Position numbers and translations under genes: made by a program. A DNA stretch of 64,000 nucleotides from Taeniopygia guttata (taxonomy: Eukaryota > Chordata > Aves > Passeriformes > Estrildidae), in NCBI RefSeq assembly GCF_048771995.1, contig NC_133025.1, positions 124,001 to 188,000 on the forward strand. Reading direction: 5' to 3'. The notes below the pieces were generated by a model. That model made no database searches. It had not been told where the DNA came from and worked only from the letters and a program-made list of their open reading frames with translations. Numbering within the stretch: position 1 is the first letter of the stretch; each line of letters starts with the position of its first letter. Shown here piece after piece: positions 57,951 to 64,000 of the stretch.

Positions 57951-60900
57951 TTTGTGTTACATTGCCACGTATCTGTGCAAGTGGAGAGTGTAGTGCTGCT
58001 GTAGCAGCACACCTTGTGTGGGACACGGTGGGACTGCAGGTCTCCTTTGTGTACACTGCCTTGTGGGATGGTTGCAGAAGCTGTTTCTTTATACAGTGTG
58101 AATGCCTAGATGATGACCTTTTTTCCCTATCTCACCTCTTGCTCAGCCTTTTTCAGCTGACAGGATAAGGAAATAGCACTTGAATAGGCAATGTCTCATG
58201 TCAGGGGTGTGTGGAACTAATGATTTTAAGAACCCTTCCACCCCAGACCATCACATGCATCGTGAAAGTGATTCCAGTAAAACAATACCTTCTTGAGTTT
58301 GTTTTTCCACATTTGCCTGAACACTGCACCTTGTTAGAGTTGTGTAACACCAGGACAGATAAGAAGTTGGCAACAGTGCGCTAGAACGTGCTGGTCATTC
58401 AGATGGGACAGGTCAACTGTCCCAGCTTTCTGTAGCCAAAACCAGGTACCCTTTTTCATAGTTACTTCTACAGTCCCCCACCACCGTTGGAACAAAAGCC
58501 AGCGTTGGGGTGTTGTAAGACGGTAGATAATAACAGAAGCAAGGGTTATAAGCAAAGTATGTTTCCTTAAAGCCCATGCAATTTTTTTCCTGAACTGAAG
58601 AAAGGCATGATTCTGATGCCTCAGATACATTTAAATGTTTTATACCTACAGATAGAACAGGTATAGCTTAGATTAAATACAGGAATAAAATCTCAAAAGG
58701 ATCTCCTGGTCTGCTAAAGCATACTCTGACTGAACAGCTCTGTGCTTTGGCCTGATGAAAGATGGGGCCTTTCAGCTGATGGTTCCTGTCTCAAACATTT
58801 CAGCATTTTGTTTCTTCTCCAATGGAGCTGTCCTGCCTTGATTTTTGATTTATCTTCAATAAAGGCTGAGAAGGAAAGTCAGCCAATGAAGCTGTGCACC
58901 GTCATCCTCAGACAGTCACTCCAATTCAGCACCACCACTGAGGCTGGGACAGGTCTGGTTCTGTGCCGGGAGGATGGCAACATCAGGCCTAGGGAGGAGA
59001 GGATACAAGTTACTGCATGGAGCTCTAAGGGGAGCCCTCCTGATGCTCTCAGCTCCCTTTACAGACAGGTGTGAGGATCTGGGAATGGCAGACAAAGCTC
59101 ATGATGAGGTGCAAGGAACCTGCGCAGGTGCCCTCACCGAGGGCGGGTCAACCCACCCCTGATAATGAGAGCTGCGTTAAAGCCAGTGCTGAGGAGAAAC
59201 AACAGAGAGTCCAATCACGGGTAAGTTGCTCCTGAGCGCACTGAAAGCTCCCATGTGCTAGACTCTTTCCAGGAGTGTTTGCTGCCTCCCAGGAGCCCAC
59301 GACACAATGTCACTGGACAACTGACTTCAGTTCAGTGCAGCCTTTGGACTGTGCCCACTTTCATGGGGGTACTGGTGATGTTACAACAAGAAGCCCAAGT
59401 TTGACCAAAGGAGTTTTCAAGGCCCTGGGCAGTATGGGAAAAGGTTCAGAAGCACAATTAATGTTCTCATCAATCCTCCAAGTAATAGGGAAAGATACTG
59501 AAAGTAAAAGGCATGCTCAAGACCTGGCTCCAGGATTTGTGCCTCCACCAGAATTTTTGGTTTTATACCCATGTGAAAGTCTTCTTTAAAACACAAGTGT
59601 GCTGGGACCTGATGGTCTCCATTGTGCTGATGGGGGAACTGTGCACTGCATCAGTGTCTCAGGGCAGAGGCAGCCTGCAGGGGAACTACAGCACTGGGGC
59701 TGGCTCTGGCAACTACGACTTCAGCAGAACTGGGGGCTGGGATGCAGGAAGTGAAAAGAGCTGAAGTTAAAACAGGAACTCAGAGCAGACACAGACCCTA
59801 AGCTGTCACTGGCAGCAGGTGCCTGAGCAAAAAGCAGCAAGTCTGCCAGCAGGAACTGGTGAGCCTTTAAAGGTAAGAAAACTTGAGGGGGTTTGGGGAC
59901 TGGAAAGTGAGAAATTACTATAAAGAAAGTGTAGTTTTTGGTGGGCAAAGAGAACACTTTCCTGAACAAGCATGGTTAAGGGGACGATGCTTGACATTTG
60001 CTTCTTAGGCTATTGTCCTGTCATCATTGTGGTTCTTGTGTTTAAGGCTCTAAAGAACCACATTTCTAAATCTACTAGCACGACTGTGCTGTGTGGTAGC
60101 CTTGTATTTGTGCTGTAGTGGATGTTTTCCCAGGGGAAAATGGGACAAAAAAGAGCTGAGATGCAGCCCTGGCTGATATTTCTCATATGGACAGTGTCCA
60201 GAGTCTCGTGATGCAATTACAGCCTGTGGTTTGTCATGGCTCCCACAGTGCAAGGCAGGTGGCTTTGGAGAATGGGTGGTCAAGAACCATTTACAGCAGT
60301 ATTTAAAATTGCTCATTCAAAGGTCATTCAACCATCTTATTTGAGCTCAAATCAGCTGTCCTCTGCTAGCTGGTTATTATTGCTGGTTTATGCTTTACAG
60401 AAATGAGCAACGAACTTTAAAACTCTTTGGCATGAGAGATGCCAATAAATGAGAGAGGAGAAAAGGAGAAGAAAGGTGATAGAAGGGGCTGTGTTGTCCA
60501 CATGAGCCTTTCTACATCCCCTGCTTCTAATTGCAATTAACTGTATCCAGTTTGGCACCATATTGCTCTCAGTGGGCAATGTCACGGACTGGCTGTGGTC
60601 CTGAGGCACCTGGAGAAGGCCTGAAACCAGGTTTTCACTGTGTATCTGCCTTAGCCCTTCATCTTCTCTCTTAGCTGACTACCTGGCCTTGGTTCAACAA
60701 AAGATAGAATCATCATTGCTGTGCTTATTTAGTTTCTGTTCTCTTCGCTCCCTGATCTTACAGTGCTGGTTCTCTGGAAAGGACAGCTCGGAACTGAGCA
60801 GTGCACTGCACTAAACCGGAAGGTTATACACTTAAGCAGCTTTTGATGTGGGACAGTTAATTACTTAGCATAAACAGAGAATTATTAATGATTCGGCGTA

Positions 60901-62066
60901 AACATTTTGCTTTGACAGAAGGCAACTGCCCCAAGGGCTCAGGGCTGTCTGAGGCTTCCACACAGCTGTGGGAGTGAGGGGTTACACAGCTGAGCAGCAC
61001 GTGGTAAAAGCTGCTGTTAACTGAAGATCCAGCACACAGGAGCTCTCTTCCTTCCTGCTCATTTGGTCACAGTTTGGTGTGATGGAGAACAAGGCTCAGC
61101 TCAGTCTTTCCTGCACGTTCTCGTCCATCTTTCTCTCTGCCTCACGAAAAAGCTGCTTTGGGCAACACAGAGAACTTGCAGTTCCTCAACACTGCAGGCA
61201 GAAAAAGGGATGGGATAGGAAGGGATGGGGCTCTGATGAGGTTGATTGCTCTGGGGTGTAGAGGCAGCAAACTAATATTTTCTCTGTCTCTCATTTTGGA
61301 AAAACTCAGTTGTTTTGAGGGGGCTTTTTAATTATGGGTTTTTTTTTTTTTCCATGGTCACCTTGAAAATGAAATGCAGCAGTTCTAGATTTCACATTAC
61401 TTTTAACTTCCTCTTCCTGGGCCCATCACTTCCTCCAGGCCTGCAGGAGCAGTTCCACTACAGTCTCAGCCAGTTTAGCCCTACATCTTCAGTGCTTTTA
61501 GCTCCATTTCCCATTTTCTCCATGTGACAGACATGAACTCCACACAGCACCAGCTCTGTCACACCACTGTCCAGCCTTCTCTGACCCTTCTCTAGGCTAT
61601 GGGCAGGGATCAAAAGGTTGAAAAGCAGACAAGAGGCTTGAAGAGTTCACCTCAGTTCCAGCAGCACAGTGTTGGAGCACACCATGGTGCGTGCAACTGA
61701 GCTAATAGCAGGGGTGACTCAAGGAACAGCCTCCCAAAGCACAGAAAATAATTGTGTGCTGGGAAAGCAGAATCTGGTAATTGGATGCCAGCATTCATTT
61801 ATATTATAATGTGTGTGCTCCTGCTGCAGAGTCAGGGTGCATGAAGGCCATGGTTTACACCTGCACTCCCTGTGTGTTTTGCTGTAAGATGTGCTGGGGC
61901 TCAGGAGCAGGTATCTTGGGGGTGCCCTGTGCTGTGTGAGGGACAGATGTGTGAGGACCGGTGGCCTGTAGGGGCCCCTTCCAGCCCAGGTTCTGCTCTG
62001 ACTGGGTGTGAGCCAGCTGCAGCCACGTGTGGCTGCCCTGGATGACACAATGTCCTTGTTGTGCAG
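57951..62066. other. Intergenic stretch and HCLS1 upstream region
   Basis: About 4 kb without a recognised coding exon. It probably contains the untranslated first exon and promoter of HCLS1, because the first coding exon starts at an acceptor, but no CpG island marks it. An AATAAA lies near 58857. A possible CR1 tip is listed separately. Confidence 0.45.
58205..58265 (+). repeat. Possible CR1 3' tip
   Basis: GGAACTAATGATTTTAAGAA followed by CCCTTCCACCCCAGACCATC resembles the last 50 bases of a CR1 3' end. Short and diverged, so uncertain. Confidence 0.45.
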
Positions 62067-63397
62067 ATGTGGAAAGCAGTTGTGGGACACAATGTGTCAG
62101 TGAAAGTGGAGGCTCAGGGAGACGACTGGGACACGGACCCTGATTTCGTGGTGAGTGTCTGCTGTGGAAACTCTCATACTGATGGTGTGAAGAGCTCCGG
62201 GCCCTGAGCTCTTGCTGCTGGGGCAGGGCTCAGGGCTCGGCAGGGCTGCAGCAGTGCTGGCAGGGCAGGATCAACCGAGTGCCATCAGCCCCTCAGAGGC
62301 ACTGTCAGGTCACTTGTCTGAGCCACTTCTGACACATCTCCACGTTTGGTCTCCAGAACTTCCTACATCATTGCATACCCCATGTCTGACCACAAGTAAT
62401 GGCAATTAAGGAGTACAGAATATGCAGGCAGGTTTCATAAACCTGCTCATTTAAGAAACTCCCTTGTTACAAGGGTAACTTTTTACATATGTAACATATG
62501 TACAACAAATTTTCTCTGTCCCATACTGTTTGTAACTGTACATGATGCAGGATTTCCCTAATTTATCTTTTTTCCAGATAAAAAATCCTACTCTGTTTAC
62601 AGTCAACTTGTGCAGGTGCAGCTCTGTGCCTCTTACACTCTTGTTTTCTATCTAGTTCAACTCTGAGTTGAGCTGGTGAGAGAGCAGAACGGTTCTGCCT
62701 GTGGAACCCTCTGCATTCAACAGGGTCATAATTTTCACTTTCCATTTGGTTCCCTATTACTTTCCTCATAAGCCTCTCCTGTTGGACAAGAGTCCTGTGC
62801 TTGTGAAGTGCAGTCTTGACTAATTATTTCCAGTAAGAAATTCTAGTTTGGGGCAGAAAATCAAATTCCTTTTGCATGGTTTCAAGTTATTAATGTTTTA
62901 GGGAAAATCTATACTGCCAAATTTTTTTGCTCACTTTATTTCTTCTTTTTGTGGAAGCATTCAAACTAAGCATGAACACAATAAGACTTTGTATTAACTT
63001 TTTCATTCTATTTCATATATACATATTTTCAGCTTTATTGTATACATTATTGATGCTTCACTTTATTGAATATATGTTCAGAGCTTCCACAAAGCTACAA
63101 CACAAGGCTGTGATGGCCAGGCCCGAGGGCTGAGGTCACTGCGGTTTCTCGAGTGTTTTCCCTAACAGCGAATTCTGCACATGCCGGGTGTCACCGCGGT
63201 TCTGCGGGGTGGGTCGGAGACACCCGGCGGGGATGGGGCGCGGAACCCCTGGGCCGTGCCTGGTCCGACGGAGCGCGGCGAGCCGCGTGCGGGCCAGGGC
63301 TGACAGCCGCGCTTCGTCCGCAGAACGACATCTCCGAGCGGGAGCAGCGCTGGGGAGCAAAAACCATCGAGGGCTCCGGCCATGCCGGGCACATCGA
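62067..63397 (+). CDS. HCLS1: HS1 / haematopoietic lineage cell-specific protein, 5' part
   Basis: HS1 is the haematopoietic cortactin relative that binds Arp2/3 through an N-terminal acidic region and F-actin through tandem repeats, downstream of Lyn and Syk. Two coding exons are present. 62067-62150 gives MWKAVVGHNVSVKVEAQGDD then WDTDPDFV. 63324-63397 gives NDISEREQRWGAKTIEGSGH then AGHI, phase 2, donor GA|GTGAGT. This matches human HCLS1 (MWKSVVGHDVSVSVETQGDD). The acidic DDWDTDPDF is the Arp2/3-binding motif. The ATG is the first triplet of its exon, directly after the acceptor GTGCAG, so upstream exon(s) are untranslated. Cortactin (CTTN) starts similarly (MWKASAGH), but the similarity and the GOLGB1 neighbourhood favour HCLS1. 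The actin-binding repeats, coiled coil and SH3 domain lie beyond the right edge. Confidence 0.94.
62151..63323. other. HCLS1: HCLS1 intron between the first two coding exons
   Basis: AT-rich until about 63100, then abruptly GC- and CpG-rich up to and beyond the next exon. No other feature seen. Confidence 0.7.
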
Positions 63398-63740
63398 GTG
63401 AGTGCGGCGGGACCGGGACCGGGACCGGGGCGTGGGGGAGCGGCCGTGCCGGGGACAGAACGGGCCGTGCCGGGGACAGAACGGGCCGTGCCGGGGACAG
63501 AACGGGTCGTGCCCCGGACAGAACGGGCCGTGCCGGACCGGGCCCTGCCCGCGGCGGAGAGCGCGGCGGTACCGGGGGCACAGCCGGGCCGCTCCGCGCC
63601 AGGCCAGGAGCCTCCGCAGTCCCCGTTCAGCGGCTCCTGGCCGGGGTGGGGGATCGGGGGCCGAACACCTGAGCACGGAGCTGTCCCGGTGCAAAGGCTG
63701 CCAGCTCCTTCCCTGCCCGGGGCCGACCCTCGGACGGCCC
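63130..63740. promoter_or_regulatory. CpG-rich island over HCLS1 coding exon and following intron
   Basis: GC- and CpG-dense sequence surrounding exon 63324-63397. It includes a (GGGACC)n run at 63408-63430 and a 21-bp minisatellite. Long open frames on both strands here follow from base composition. It might act as an internal promoter, but there is no direct evidence. Confidence 0.45.
63444..63541. repeat. 21-bp minisatellite in HCLS1 intron, about 4.5 copies
   Basis: CCGTGCCGGGGACAGAACGG followed by G starts at 63444, 63465, 63486, 63507 and, partial, 63528. The first two copies are identical and the later ones differ by one to three bases. It is adjacent to a (GGGACC) run, in a CpG island. 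Confidence 0.92.
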
Positions 63741-64000
63741 AGCGCAGCTCCAGGAAAAAGGGAGGTGTGAGGTCCCGAGAAAGTTGGGGTGTAGCCCTGA
63801 AGAGGGCTGCCAGAGAGGGGCTGGATGTCCCCCTGAGCCCACTGGTCCCCTGCCAGACCCCCGGTGCTCTCAGGCACAGTGGCTGCGGGTGTGGCTGGCA
63901 CCCAGGGGAGCCCAGCACTTGGTCCTGCCTGTACGTCCTGCTGGGCTGTGGCTGCTGCAGGGCACAGCTGCATGGCTCTGCAAAATACCAACCCACCTGC

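Noticed and set aside
62067-63397. Cortactin (CTTN) instead of HCLS1
   Set aside because: The N-terminus MWKAVVGHNVSVKVEAQGDD fits HS1 better, and HCLS1 is the known neighbour of GOLGB1.
63444-63541. CRISPR-like array
   Set aside because: Units are directly adjacent with no spacers, and the window is vertebrate DNA.
63136-63996. Minus-strand 286- and 266-residue open frames at the right edge
   Set aside because: GC-rich repeats and the CpG island keep frames open. They are antisense to a certain HCLS1 exon and have repeat-derived sequence.

Overview
The window is vertebrate nuclear DNA and almost certainly from a bird. It carries about ten CR1 LINE fragments in both orientations, an avian-type long terminal repeat, short CpG-island promoters and compact introns. 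The species cannot be fixed from the sequence. A neoavian or passerine source is plausible from the LTR type.

Layout, left to right. Bases 1-1400 are an AT-rich, degenerate tandem array with a unit of about 260-310 bp. It is followed to about 2450 by a strand-asymmetric A/C-rich stretch. Two CpG-rich islands (about 2.55-3.06 kb and 5.6-6.6 kb) flank a pyrimidine-rich stretch with an 88-bp direct repeat. The second island looks bidirectional. It has a TATA/CCAAT promoter pointing left with no identified product. To the right it leads into a multi-exon COMMD4 locus whose reading frame is broken several times. An old solo LTR fossil lies at about 9.06-10.08 kb. A complete minus-strand gene of four coding exons for a retinal guanylate cyclase-activating protein (GCAP, 188 aa) spans 11.4-19.7 kb. 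Its largest intron contains a decayed acrosin-like serine protease gene between two CR1 tails.

From a CpG island at about 21.1-22.0 kb the plus-strand GOLGB1 (giantin) gene runs to about 57.9 kb. Twenty coding exons can be joined by splice sites and phase into one uninterrupted 3156-residue coiled-coil protein with a C-terminal membrane anchor. More than half of it lies in one 4.95-kb exon. A 5.6-kb intergenic gap follows. The first two coding exons of HCLS1 (HS1, the haematopoietic cortactin relative) run off the right edge.

The genes do not form a pathway: phototransduction calcium sensing, Golgi tethering and haematopoietic actin regulation are merely neighbours. GOLGB1-HCLS1 adjacency matches human 3q13.33. 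The left side (COMMD4 remnant, acrosin remnant, GCAP gene where human has IQCB1) does not, so the window seems to cross an old rearrangement point with two eroded genes. I found no new multi-gene system. The most notable observations are the two decayed host genes, the repeated motifs inside giantin, donor-like sequence at the start of two GOLGB1 exons, and the AT-rich array at the left edge.
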